This document shows positions 51,847 through 64,000 of a stretch of DNA of 64,000 bases, piece after piece (the stretch's first letter is position 1; each line of letters begins with the position of its first letter). The stretch is from Otis tarda (Eukaryota; Chordata; Aves; Otidiformes; Otididae): NCBI GenBank assembly GCA_026413225.1, contig CM048553.1:117558690-117622689 (forward strand), given 5' to 3'. The translations under genes were made by a program, and so were the position numbers. Below the pieces are notes generated by a model. The model was given only the letters and a program-made list of their open reading frames with translations, was not told where the DNA came from and did no database searches.

Positions 51847-54800
51847 AAGGAGGAAAAGTGGCACTACTGCACAACAGATGAAACAGAGATTCAGAGGGGC
51901 TCAGCAGCAGGATGACGGAGAGCAAGGTTTGCTCCATTTGCTAAACACTAACGCCAATACGAGAACAAACACCAACGTCAGATATTGAAAGTCATTGCTG
52001 TAGCACAGAATATTCTTCAGCAGGCAAGGTTAAGTGTTGAAGGACAGCCTGATCTTGCTACAAGTGCATCTGAAGTCATAAGGCTGAATGAGGAAGCGAG
52101 GCATAAATAAATATGTTTTTACTTGCATGACTCCTTGCACAGCTACACCTTGGCAGTGGATTTCCCTTAGGTCAGTCACGCAGCTGTTACCAACAGCAGA
52201 GACTGTGCTTCATAAATTTTATGCTCCCATACTGGTGGCACCTACAGTTTAGGAACAATGGTCTCGTCAATCCTCCAGACCCACTTCTGGCTATCAAATA
52301 CAGTATTTTCAATCAAGTACTTAATGACAATTTTAATAGGATTTTATAAACGAGCTGCAATCACTTACTGCAGCCTTTTAGACTACTGTGACTTTCAGAA
52401 GTCAGGCATTATGTTACTTATTTTATTTCTCACTAGACAATCTCACATGCTGTAAAAAGGTACATATGGTACCCAGCCACCGCTGAGAGGTAAAGAACTG
52501 GGTGCCTTCCAGCTTTCTGAACTAGGTTCTGGAACATTTTCTTATAGTTTTTGTAACAAATTGTTGAAGAAACTAACATGTGCCTTTGTCTTTCTCCAAT
52601 ACTTATGTTATGATCTGTTCCCCCTCTCCTGAAAGACAACTACCAAAAGGTTGCAGGATTTTTCCTTTTTTTTCCTGGCAATAAGATGCTGCTCTAAGAC
52701 TGTGCCACACACAAACTGGATGAGCAGCCAACTGCTGAGTGGGAGGCTCATTAAAAAGGGCCATTTGCTTGCCATATGTCTCTTTCTTCTAGACAGACTA
52801 ATTCTAGTCATTAGAGTTTTAACCAGAAATGCAGATTAGCAAAGCAACTTTTTCTTAAAATGGTACCAGAAATGTTCCTAAGCATCAGAGTATTGAGAAC
52901 CGCTGGGAGCTCAGAGAGAGTTACCAGTTAGAAACGAGAGCCCTGATCCCGAAGCAAGATTGGCAGAGTGCCTCATCTTTGCCAGGCCGGCATTTCCCAA
53001 CCTCCCGTAGGGGAGCCCCAGTCCCACCATCTCTTCCTGCTCCTGCCCAACACCACCACCCAGGCTGCTGCTACTGTCTCCTGCTTTCCCCCTCCACCAC
53101 CATCTCCCCCTCATTCCTCTCCTTCCCTACCACCGCTGTAACACTGGCCCCTGCTCATTCCCACACCCAGCAGGACAACCACAGGAGTACGAGCCGACAA
53201 GATCAGCCAAGCTTGTCTGCCGTGAGAAGTCTGTGCACTGTGCTCCCTGCTTGGGAAGGCAGCACAAGCACATCTGCTCCCAACCGTGTATCCAGAACAC
53301 CTCTTGCAGACTTTCATGTCCGTGCTGCGTAGCAGTGTGGGAACTACCATGCCAGCAGACAAACACAGGTAACCCACAGGCATCCATAGGATTCCTGCAA
53401 TGGGGTCGCAGCAGGAATCAAACTGACAAAAAGGAACAAACCAACCAACAAAACCCAACCCCTCTAGGATTTCAAGTGCATCTCTCAGTCTCTTTTTTTT
53501 TAGAATCTGATAAAGCAGTTTTTCAGATAAGAACATATGCACACTAGATCTTATTATAAATGTCAGTCTCTCTTCTATTTACGTACTGCCTTAAGACACT
53601 ACAAGTCTGAAGTCAAACTCAGGTTCTCCATTAATTTTCAGTTACAAAGTTTGTCTAAATTCATGTTATATTTCTGTAACAACTGTCCTCCTGGAGGATC
53701 CAAAAGCACTTCACAGGAAAAAACTGATGCCATGAACAGTTACAAGTAATGACCATCCTCCCCATCTAACATCTCAACAACATCTAGAGAACATTAGACC
53801 TGATTTACTATCACACTGCAACTCTCATTCCTACTCAGAGTATTTCTCATCCCACACCCCAGGATATGCTGTAGCCCTTGCCCTATACCCACTCCTTCCC
53901 AACAGATGGTTCTGGGTTTCCAAGTCACACTCATAAGAATCTCTCAATTTGGATCCATTAATCTTAAACACAGCACTACTCTGCTTTTCTTCTTTTCTGG
54001 GCGATACCATTTGTGTAGCAAATGCTGTAATTTCCCCCAAAGACTTTAAACTCTAGTAATTAAATTAACAGGGACATAGTAGCAAAAGAAGTGGACTATG
54101 CAAGCCACCCTGTCCATCCATCTCACCAAGGTTTCACTTTTCCCCTTCAAGCTTCACAGTAGTCCCACTTGGTCTACACAGGCTTTACGTTTTGAGTTTG
54201 GAAAGGCAGTGGCCCATGCAACATTTTATCAGAGACTACTCTCCCCAATCAATACTTCCTGCTGCGCACACTTTCTCCTTCATAGATACACAACTCACAC
54301 TTGCTTATGTCCCAAAGGCTACTAAGGTAAAAACAAAACAAAACAAACCCCAAACCTACTCCTCTGGCAGACAACAACAAATACACCTCCCATCATTTTG
54401 ATGAAGTCCTTCAGAAGCCTTCAGATATGATTGTGCATCCTAATCACCTGTTCTTCTTCCTTTTTGTGCATGTGTGCAGCCATCATGACAAAAACAGGAC
54501 CCTTCACATGATAAGCCGGTCCACACACACACACGAAAAGAGGGATCATTGAGCACCATGAAATAAGGCAACAAGGAACAGAAGCAGCCAGCCTGAATTA
54601 TTTCAGCCACCTAAATGCAGCGAGCCAGCCTCAGCTGGCTATTCCCAGTCTACTGCAATACAGAATTCATGTGAGATGAACCGGAAAAGGTTGAACTGGT
54701 GACAGATATTTAAAGAGTGTGCTGTGAAGGTGACTCCCTCGAAAAATGTAACCTTCTTAGCATTTAGATTTAAAAGGTCTTTCTTACTCCATGTAGGCTA

Positions 54801-56049
54801 TCAGCCATCCAAGATGACAGTAGCATCTGTCAGTGTTGTAGGGTATGTGACAGGTGGCTCACCAGCCAGGCATTCCTAGCTTGAGGACACTCCGTACAGT
54901 ATACACATGTACACTGTACTTCCTTCTTTGCCCTTGTTCTGCTCGCCTTTGGGATCAAACCGCGGGCTCTGGTTCAAAAGAGGAATTCAGCCTCACCTGC
55001 AGTAAAATGGAATGAGTGGAAGAAACAGAGCGTCACGTCTGTATGTAAAGCTGTGAGGGAAATAAGTACAAGCTTCAGTTTCCCTCTAATGCTTAGGTCC
55101 TTCAAAATGAGAAGTTAAATATCCATGATTCTCCTACCCAGTTAACAATGGTCACCTTTGCTATTAGTGTTAATAGCTTCCTCCACACATACTGAAACAA
55201 GTTAATCTCTGCCAACTGAGAACAGAAAATCTCTGCAAAACAGCTCATGGCAAAGAAAAAAGCCAGTTTTTCCACTCCTTGAAGTTTCAAAGCTCACAGA
55301 AGTGCCTTTCCCTGACACAGCAGAATTACTGTCTTGGATCACAGGCTAAATTAAACACAAAAATTACATTCTCAATATAAACAGAGTTATACATGGCTTA
55401 AATAGCACGGTTTTATTTTCCTATTGGCACAATTGGTACAGTGGTTGAGTTGAAGCTTAAGATATCTGTGATGTCAGTTGCTTTAATAGGCAGCACTGAC
55501 GTGACTGGCTCTCGTTCCCAGACGTGAAGTGTGCTGGTTTCCATGGGGAGGATGCTGACCAGAGAATTCCTACCGTACTTCCTATCGGTTGTTTTGAGCA
55601 GCAAACACTGGCTCCAGGAGAAAAAAAAAAAAAAAAAGTCTGTTTGGGCATCCAAAAATTCACAAGATGACATCATCCTGTGCGACAGATTTCTCTGCAG
55701 CCCCGCCCCCCCGCCCCAAACACACATGACCTATCAAAAACCCTGCTTTACATTCCTGCCAGTTGGGTTGTGTATTTACAGAAGGGAAAGACATTCATAA
55801 TTTTTGCCTTGCTTGTTTGTCGTGTTAGCTCAGTCATAACAGTTCCCCCTCCAGCCCCAAGAAGCAAAAGGGACAGTCAGTCTAAAAGAGATTTCTTAGA
55901 CTAATCATAGGAAGCTCATGGCAATTTCTTCTGTCCCAAATACCCATGCAGATTTAGATCATGCAGCAAATCAGAGTATCAGCAAAGGAAAAAGAGAGGA
56001 TAAACTTGAGACAAAGTGAAACAAAGGCAGAAGAGACAGTCAAATGAAG

Positions 56050-56084
56050 TTTTTGTTTGTTTGTTTGTTTAAAAAAAAAAAAAA
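56050..56084 (+). repeat. (GTTT)n plus oligo-A tract
   Basis: Four GTTT units within a T-rich stretch run directly into 14 As. This is low-complexity, slippage-prone sequence. Confidence 0.9.
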
Positions 56085-58174
56085 GGTAGTATGCAGTAAA
56101 TCATACCCAAATGACCTAAGCATTAAGGACTGCACTTCTCTCAAAATCTTTGTCTGCTACTAGCACGCACTACAATCCAAGTATGTCATGGGACTGCATC
56201 ACTCTTTGCAAGGGTTTCACAGCAGCCACAAGTGCTTGCTTTCTTCTGCACCTGCGATTCTGTTCCCATGAAAACACAAACCCCAGCTTCACGGACCAGA
56301 GTTAAATAAGAGATTAACAAAAGGCATCATTATGCATATGAACTACAAACTCAAAACATACCACTTTTCAGCTCAAACAGATTTTAGAAAAATTCTTCCT
56401 CAAGGTTTGCACAGAAGGGAAAACTTTTTTTTTTTTTAACTGATTAAACAGTGACCACGGCCTTTACAACTGCCTTCCCTTTATTCTCTTCTCCCATCAA
56501 CAGTCAACTTCAAGTCCAGATGGGTGCTGTTAAATCTGTAAAATTCCTACTTTAGGAACACAGGTGTGAAGTTCCAGACTTGCAGTTCCAGACTACAGTC
56601 TAACAGACCCTCTTTGAGCCTCTAACTACCCTTAAAGTTTTTTAACTGCATGGTTTTCTATGTACTTGAACATCTACTTCAGGGTAAAAAAGGGTGAAGC
56701 AGCTTCATGCTTAATTCTTGCCTTGTTCCCCAGGCAGTGCCTAGAAACAGGCAGCTCATCCCTTATCCCAGCCTCGCTGGCAGGAGCTCACAAACTGGGT
56801 AGGCTGTAGTGCTCATACATCTCCTCCCTTTTAAATCCTTACAGTATACTTCATGAAAGAGAAGAACAGCTTCCTCTTGGGAACACAGGAGCCACATTCC
56901 TAATTTCCTTGTAGCTTGTACTTAGGGCAGCCTCAAGTGGTCGGAAACATGGGATCGGACTGGAACCTCGAGTGCAGCCCTAAATACACCTCAAATTCCC
57001 AGCGGGGATCAGCCTTTTCCTCTCAGCTTCCTAGTGGTTATGTTTGGCTGCTTTTAAGATCCTTCTCTCAAGCACTTAAGTCTTTCTAGCATCATGCAAA
57101 CGAGCCCAGAGCTCCACTGTACCAGCCAAGAGCAAAGGCAAAGTAATTTAAGCGATGCCGAGCAAATCCTGTGTGATTCAGCCCATCTCCCAGCCTTCTG
57201 GGAACCAGTTTCCTGGCTGCCGCTCTACCCTTCCCTCAACTGCAATCTCTCAAAAAGTCGTCCTCCTCAGTTAATTTCTTTTGTACAAGCCTCTGGAGTT
57301 CTTTCCTAATTGATGCAACTCCAGTCAGCTTCTTTGCTGCTCAGAGATCTGAAACAAACAAGCAAAACAACGACAACAAAAAAATCTTACAGTGAATGCT
57401 TATAAGGTCACAGCTGAATTTCAGCAAGTTGCAAGTTTGCAGACTTAGAGTAACAGCCAAGAACTGCGGAAGCCTGAGGGGAACATGCGATGCTACGAAT
57501 CATCAGTTGTATTGCAAGTACAACTCTCTCCTCCTACTCCCTTTCCCTTCTCACAAATAAAACATACAAAGTTCAATGCTGAGGCAAATCTTAGCTTTTT
57601 AAACAAGGGTAAGATTATACTTGTGCTGAACTCAGAGTAGAGCAGGACAACTGCATCTAAAAGCATACACCTCTTTCCGCCTAGTATGTCAGCAGGCCAG
57701 TATTGAAAAATACCACTAACATCATAATTTTTTGTTTCCTTTAAGGTGCCAAGCAAATTCCATGAAACAAAACAAATTTAGTAGTACAAACTGGTGTCTA
57801 CACACCACAAACTCTTCTTCCAGGTTGGAAAGCAAGAGAGAAAATGCAGGTATTTTCTTTCCATCAACCTCTGGGATGTAATCAGACTCTTACTCCATTA
57901 CTGCCAAAAATACTACCCTGTCATCTAACGTCACCATTCTGATTACATCAAAGAGCAGCAGCCTTTGAGAGCTGCAGACTCTGCAGAAGTTTCAGACATT
58001 TCAGCTGGGGCAGGCAACAAAACTTGAACGTGGATGGGAAATAAACCAGAGTTGAATGGGGTTTCACTGGAAGGCTAAATACAAACTTTGATACTTTCAG
58101 CCATCAAACTGAAAGTCAAGCAAATTCGACAAATTCTGCAAGTTGACTCCAGAAATCTCTCACAGACATAAGGT

Positions 58175-58208
58175 TGTGTGTATATATATACACACACACA
58201 CACACACA
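58175..58208. repeat. TG-TA-CA palindromic microsatellite
   Basis: GTGTGTATATATATACACAC reads as a palindrome and continues as CA repeats to 58208. It could form a hairpin or cruciform. Confidence 0.9.
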
Positions 58209-61200
58209 TATCTAAAAAGAGAGAAGCAGACTCAGGATCCACTGGTTTTAATTTATGAGGAAGATAACATTAAGGAATCTAAATACTGCAAAAAAGTCTG
58301 GCTCACTCCAGAGAGATGAAGTTGAGTGTGAGATATTCTCAGTGGTCCAACCTGATGAAGGACTGCACACCATTGTTTCACTAGAAGCTAAATTTGAGCC
58401 ATCTCCCTACCCTGAAAAGGTATTTCTGATCCATAGCTTGCATTCTGGGAAGCTGCCAGCACACGATACTAGAAAGCAGGTATCACATAAACTCAGAACA
58501 AACTCCTTGGGCTTAGGACAAACTGCTCAAGCAAAAATCAAGTAAGCAAGCCAGCAAATAGAAAAAATAATTGGAAAACATATGCATGTATTCCTTAGCA
58601 GGTATAAAAAAAAATGCAAAGAGATTCTCCAGCACAGGTGATCAGACAAAAGGGGAATATTTCATTAAACTTAGGCAAAAAGCTGTTAACTTCACCAGAC
58701 TGGTTAATGGGGGGAGATGAAGGAATAGGAAGAACACAGGCACCCACAGGTGCAAAAGAAATAAGCAATTTTTGTCAGCAACTTCAGTGCCTGCATTGTG
58801 ATCTTGTGATTTGATATTGCACTGCAGATCAATGAAGAGGCATTTGCCAAAATTTAAATAGGCACAGAAAAGTGGAATAACAAATAGGACCATAGGGAAG
58901 TCTGACATCAACTAAACTTGTTGAAGGGAACTCTGTGGAGAGAAGGAGAAGAAAAAAAAAAAGGAAAATTAAGAATATAGCTATTTGCTCATGTATGGAA
59001 GAACAGTTCATCCACTACTTCAAGGTGACAGGTTTGAAAAAAACAGGAATATAAAGACAATTTCCAGACTACAAAGCCATGATTGCCTAAAAGTGAAAAA
59101 AAATGAGTCTTTGGCAGGGAAAAAGTAGGTAAATATTTTTTAAGGCCTAATCATTTCCCTGACAGAACAGCATGGAATGATGCTATATATGGCCAATTAC
59201 AAGCATTTCAGACATTATTGATCTCAGACTTACAGCTGAGGAGGCACTCACTGCTCAGGAAAATGAGTGCCCTCTCGCTCTGCAACAGCCAGGCACCACT
59301 TCACAATTAGACTTTTAAATGAATACCAAATAGACTTTCTTCTGTATGTTTATGGGCGGGAAAGAGTTGTAACTCTTGGGAAACTTCACATAGTCAAGTA
59401 TGCAGAGCTACGGAAGTCATGTTCCTCCTTTTAAAAGCGTGAAGGCTATATGCTGGTAGCAATACTTTTATTAGCAGCACCTGTGAAGAAAAGCTTTCAA
59501 ACCTCAGACGGCTTTTCAGATCATATAACCTTTCTGAAGAAAAAAAAAAACAAAACAAAACTTGGGTACCACGTGTGTTGGCTTTTTTTCTTCATTTTAT
59601 TCTGAGGACATACATTCATTAATAGTTTACCAGCCCATAGACACATGGCAGCCCACCACTCTCAGAAGCACTGCTCTGGGGCCCTGTTCTCTAGAAGTTA
59701 CAGTCAGTTGTACACCACAACAGCCCCAGGAGAACTATGTGATAGCTGGGTGCCAGGTTAAGCTAAAAGCAAAACACAAATTAAAATGCAAAACACATTT
59801 CGTATCAGGGAGTGGTGTACCTGTTGGCTGGAAAGGACTCACCTCAGGAAGTTCCCTACTCCAGAGCAGTGTCCCTCCCTGTCTTAGATCTCACCCATCA
59901 CTTTGAAATTAAAAATTACCCCATCAGAGCTGTGCTGCTCCAGCTCCACTTACATAGAAGAACAAAGCATAGCTCTCCCTGACACCACCCACTGTTCCCA
60001 GGGAGGCAAAGCCCCTGACAAAGGGCTCTTTGTCCAACATCACCTTCCTTGACCAGGAGACAGCATTAAATTGCACTTTAGGGAGCAAAGAGTCTAAATT
60101 GAACAGAAGGCAAGGAAGCACCTCCTCTGTCCCCAGAGTAACACAGGTTGGCAGCAGATACCATAAAGCTGCCAAGCAAAGGACATTTGCCAGTCTAATG
60201 TTTGCTTTACTTTCCAGGGTCATGAAGAGAGCCATACAGCATACTTACAGAAGACCCAGCACACTATAAACATCTAAGAGTGCTCAGTATCACCAAAGTA
60301 AAAATCCAAGCTCTTCCAGGCCTCAGCTGCATCAGGTTCAGGGTGGTTACTGAGCAGCAGCAGCTGTCATGACCACCTCAACACAACTAGGAGATGCCCA
60401 ACTCACACCATACTTCAGCACTCTCCTCCCTCTGTGTCCAAGGCCTGACTATCCCAGAGCAGGCAGCAGCAGGCCTGCTGGGACTGCAAAATTGTACCTT
60501 AGGGGCAGGCATGCCTTTGGACATGACAGAGAAGCTTTTGCAGTTGCATGTTGCAAAATCCCAAGACGCTCTCCTGCTCCGCTGCTGCAAAGGCAAGTTC
60601 ACTCTTGAGAAGACCTGCAGAGAGCATCTTCCTCCCGGTTACCAGGACGCAATGAGGAAAAGGCCCACCAGGCACTGCTCCATGATTAACAAATCAAACC
60701 AGTAGAAACAGGTTTCAGTGGGACATTTGTTGTACACTAGCTCTAACACCAGAGAAGGGACTTCTGAGTCATTCCCACCTGCTGCCCTACCTGGGGAAGG
60801 TTCATGCGACAAGGTTTTAAATTTCCTCATTTAAAAGACATTAAGAAAGCTATCAGCACACTTAGGTAAGAAACGAGACAGAGCACCGGTGATTACTCTG
60901 TATTAGCGATTGCACACCTTCACTATGTGGGGAGGTGTGAGCTCACAGGAAGAATATTTCCAACACCCTGGATGTGTTACGGTGTGGCACACCCTGGAAC
61001 AGGGTGTTACTTTCTAAAATCTTCATAAAAGGATTTTCTTTATTAGTTGCCTCCTATGAGCACGCAGACAGCAGCAGTGACAGAAGAGGTATTCCCTCCA
61101 AACCCTGGGGAAAGCTGAGAAGCAGCTTAAAGAAAAAGAAAAGGGTTTGTTTTGTTTTCTTTTCTTTTTTTTTAAAACATCATCTTGAGGGAACGGCTTT

Positions 61201-63631
61201 GCTCTCAGTAGGGAAAAAAAAAACCTCAAACGGACAGGACAGCAAATGAACCATCAGTTGCAACAACAGAGATAAGGCCCTGAAAACAACAGCAAAGGTC
61301 CTGTTATGATTTGATTAAACATGGGAGTGAGTATTTGGGGTAAAGTAACCTAGATGCTGCCAACCCATCCCAAAGTACATTTTCTCCTATTGCACACACT
61401 CACCAATACCAGCAGAGCCTTTGAAAGAAAAGGGTACACTGTGTAGGGGAGGGCATGCAGGCACACGTGGGCCACTCCACAGCCCTTTGTGCTGCTCTTC
61501 CCGTAATGCAAGTTTTAAACAACCACATCCAACGCCATCAATTCTCAAATCAGTGATCTGCACACATAAGGAATCATGCCAGGTAGCACAGGCATTTACA
61601 ACAGATTGAACCTGAGCTGTTTAGAGCCAGAGCAGAAGACCTCTGCGGCTTGAGCTGATGAATGCTCAAAAACGCTTTCGACAGTTTTGAGCTATATAGT
61701 CCTGGAAGGAAACACAAGAACGGTCAGGCAACAACCAAGGGCCACGGTGTCCAAACTCCCAGACAGGGTCTTCAATGCCTTTCAGTTATCATAGAATACA
61801 TTTGAGATGTGGTCATCTGCACCCCTGGGACACATCTTCCCTCTGCAGAGGAACGAGAGGCATTCCTCTTGGTGAGCAGCAGCACAGTGAATTCTAATTC
61901 AGCAAGATACCAGCATGCCCTGTATCTTCCAAATTGAGATCATAAAACAGCATTTTCCAGAGGCTACTAAGGGAGACATTTATCAAGGTAAAGGCTACAG
62001 TGCTGCCTAAGCCAAAACTAGCAGTAACATTTGTCATCCGCTGAAGGGCGTGGATGATACATACTCACTTTTAGAGTAGAAATTTAGTATTAAGGATATC
62101 ACAGTACCAGGAACAATATAAAACTACTTCAGACAGAAAGCTGGTAAGACCTTCCTGCAAGTAGCCTGTGCGTACTCAAGGAAAACAAAGGATACCAGAG
62201 CAATGTCCACCTGTTGTGATGGTTTACCTGGGACTCTTCTGAAGTCCACTCTCTCACACCAAGACAGGAGACTACCGGGACAGTAATTCTGATCTACTCT
62301 CCATTCTACACGCATGTGAAGACCTCTTTTGTTTTAGGAGCCAGAAACACATCAGCCATTTGGTTTTAATTACATGAAAACTGAACTCGATGCTACATTA
62401 ACTTGAGCTTTTACTCTACAGAGAAGCAGACTGGAAAGAGTATTCAAGAGGGAATAGTTAGACTAACAGCTGTCATATATGACTGTTTTTTTGACAGCAA
62501 CCGCAAAAATTAACCACGTCAGCCATCCCCAACAGAAACAACTAGGGGGCAGTTTCCCAGTAGGGAAGGGAAGGACTGCAGAACTCAGGCTCTGTTAATG
62601 AGATTTCACACAAATGTAAAATACAGTATTTTCCTTCTTTAATAAGGCTTTATTATATTTAGGTTTAATAAGTGTATCAAAACCTGATTTAGCAAGTAGC
62701 AAAATAAGATTTCCTTTATACTCACATTTATATATGAGTGATGACTTTGTGGTACTTAAACCTATAATCTCAGGAGAGTAACATCAGTTCCAGCCTCCTT
62801 TTCTGCTTAACTGTTGCAACAGTTATCATCTGTTGCAATTTACTACATTAAAATTTTGCTAGGAGTTAAAAAAAAAAAAGTTATTCCACTAAAGCTGAAA
62901 GAAACCTGGAAAGTCATTTTAATGAACTCTTATATTCCATCTCTAAGGGTTGTTCTGGTAGGCAGCATAAGCCGTAATGTCAGCTGCATGTTCATAGTAT
63001 GTCCTGCTTGACAGGATTTTAAAGTTATAGCAGGCAAAAAGTCAGTCTTATAATAAAAAAAAACCCCAAACTTATACAGCAATATAGTTTACAAACATTT
63101 ACAAAAATAAATTCCTTCTTCTAAAATAAAATACTAATGGCTGAGCCCCACACAAACATTCTGCCAACTGTTCTAGTTGTGCTTTCTGCAAATGTGGGAA
63201 GTTCTCGCATGCAAACTTGGGGGTTGTGCCAGCCAGCTCACACAGCAGTCCCCACCTCATGGCACGACCTCCTTAGAAAGGTAATGATCTGGACTGCTCC
63301 CACCTCCCAGCCTTCCCAGAGCTCTCTGCAGAGCAGACACCCCGGCTAGCTCCAGAGCTAGCAGCGTAACTGTGTCAGGCGAGCCAGTCACCGTAGCCAG
63401 CTGTGTTAAACATTGCCTCTCCAGTGCAGGGTTCTGGATCTCAAAAGCAGTGATGCTATGAGGTACTGCACAATGCAGCACCAAAAGTGCACTCGGTGTT
63501 AGCTTACAGATTTCTGTATAGTACTCCACAGCAGTACAGATTTATCTTTTGGGTATGGAAAATGTTTCTAAACGCATTTAGATGCTACCACCCAAGTACC
63601 AGATTGCAGTGCTTTTTCTCCTAAACCTTCA

Positions 63632-63960
63632 CATAGAATCACAGAATGGTTTGGGTTGGAAGAGACCTTCAAGAGTCCAATCCCCCTGCAAGGAGCAGGG
63701 ACATCTCCAACCAGATTAGGTTGCTCAGAGCCTCATCCAATCTGGCCTTGAGTGTTTCCAGGGATGGGGCATCTACCTCCTCTCTGGGCAACCTGTTCCA
63801 GTGTTTCACCATCCTCATTATAATTTTTTTTTTCCTTATATCAAGTCTGAATCTACCTCCCTCTATTTTAAAACCATTACCTCTCATCCTATCACAACAG
63901 GCCTTGCCTAGACACACCTCTCCTTTCTTGTAGGCAAGCCCACCAGACATGCTCTGGTAC
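63632..63960 (-). mobile_element. CR1 LINE 3' portion with ORF2 terminus, near the window edge
   Basis: The element starts at its 3' end with CATAGAATCACAGAATGG, then TTTGGGTTGGAAGAGACC. A minus-strand frame from about 63669 encodes the ORF2 end: FRLDIRKKKI, MVKHWNRLPREEVDAPSL and then MSLLLAGGLD. Upstream the plus strand reads TTAAAACCATTACC and TATCACAACAGGCCTTGCC, also CR1-like. Similarity weakens after about 63910, so the 5' break lies near 63910-63960. Moderate divergence. Confidence 0.92.
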
Positions 63961-64000
63961 TGCAAGTTAGCACTGACCATTTTTGTGAAGTTCCTTTGGC

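Larger units (their letters stand above)
48548..63631 (-). other. GAREM1: GAREM1 intron 2, distal TE-poor stretch to the last CR1
   Basis: I recognise no transposon or known exon in these 15 kb. Local features are a TG/TA tract (50925-50971), a CpG-enriched patch (51085-51340), a 22-bp tandem duplication (51803-51846), a pyrimidine-rich GC-rich block (52980-53330), an oligo-A run (55621-55637), a GTTT/oligo-A tract (56050-56084) and a TG-TA-CA tract (58175-58208). The preceding GAREM1 exon, which should encode a stretch like HYVIGPKIEIPVHY, was looked for on the minus strand and not found. Confidence 0.5.

Noticed and set aside
53111-53542. 143-codon minus-strand open frame over the pyrimidine-rich block
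   Set aside because: Open because of biased composition; overlapping frames on the other strand are equally open and none resembles a protein.
53745-53760. Minus-strand codons reading EDGHY, close to the EEGHY of the expected preceding GAREM1 exon
   Set aside because: The frame hits a stop almost at once and the flanking residues do not fit GAREM1; a coincidence.

Overview
The window is vertebrate nuclear DNA, almost certainly from a bird. It is AT-rich, contains no operon-like gene packing, and carries several 5'-truncated copies of the CR1 LINE whose 3' ends show the avian-style tail (repeats related to ATTCTATGATTCT, read on either strand). The only host coding sequence I can assign is one 131-bp internal exon on the minus strand at 9634-9764. 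It translates to 43 codons matching my recollection of residues 89-131 of GAREM1 (FAM59A), the CABIT-domain adaptor that links EGF receptor signalling to GRB2/SHP2 and ERK. It has a clean acceptor and donor and includes the YFNS site (Tyr105 in human numbering).

Layout: bases 1-9633 are the intron downstream of this exon (called intron 3 here), holding an old CR1 pair at 2403-3490. Bases 9765-64000 (more than 54 kb) are inferred to be the upstream intron (intron 2), because I could not find the preceding coding exon or the first exon with its CpG island. Exon numbering is from memory of the human gene and may shift by one in the bird annotation.

Within the large intron are an ancient CR1/L3-like LINE end forming a tail-to-tail palindrome (11497-11905), CR1 copies at about 30635, 31997, 32928, 43243 and 63632, microsatellites, and small tandem duplications. 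Stretches of 10-20 kb between them lack any repeat I recognise, as is usual in TE-poor bird genomes.

Several segments look exon-like by splice signals but match nothing I know. The best is a CpG-rich piece at 20292-20455 (minus strand) with a strong acceptor, a phase-1-compatible open frame and downstream AATAAA hexamers: a candidate alternative terminal exon of GAREM1. A plus-strand segment at 16086-16440 has a strong acceptor and a GTAAGT donor, and another open segment lies at 39024-39358; these could belong to an antisense or lncRNA transcript. These are inferences needing RNA-seq. I saw no retroviral or other LTR element, tRNA, rRNA or CRISPR array, and no second protein-coding gene that I can name.
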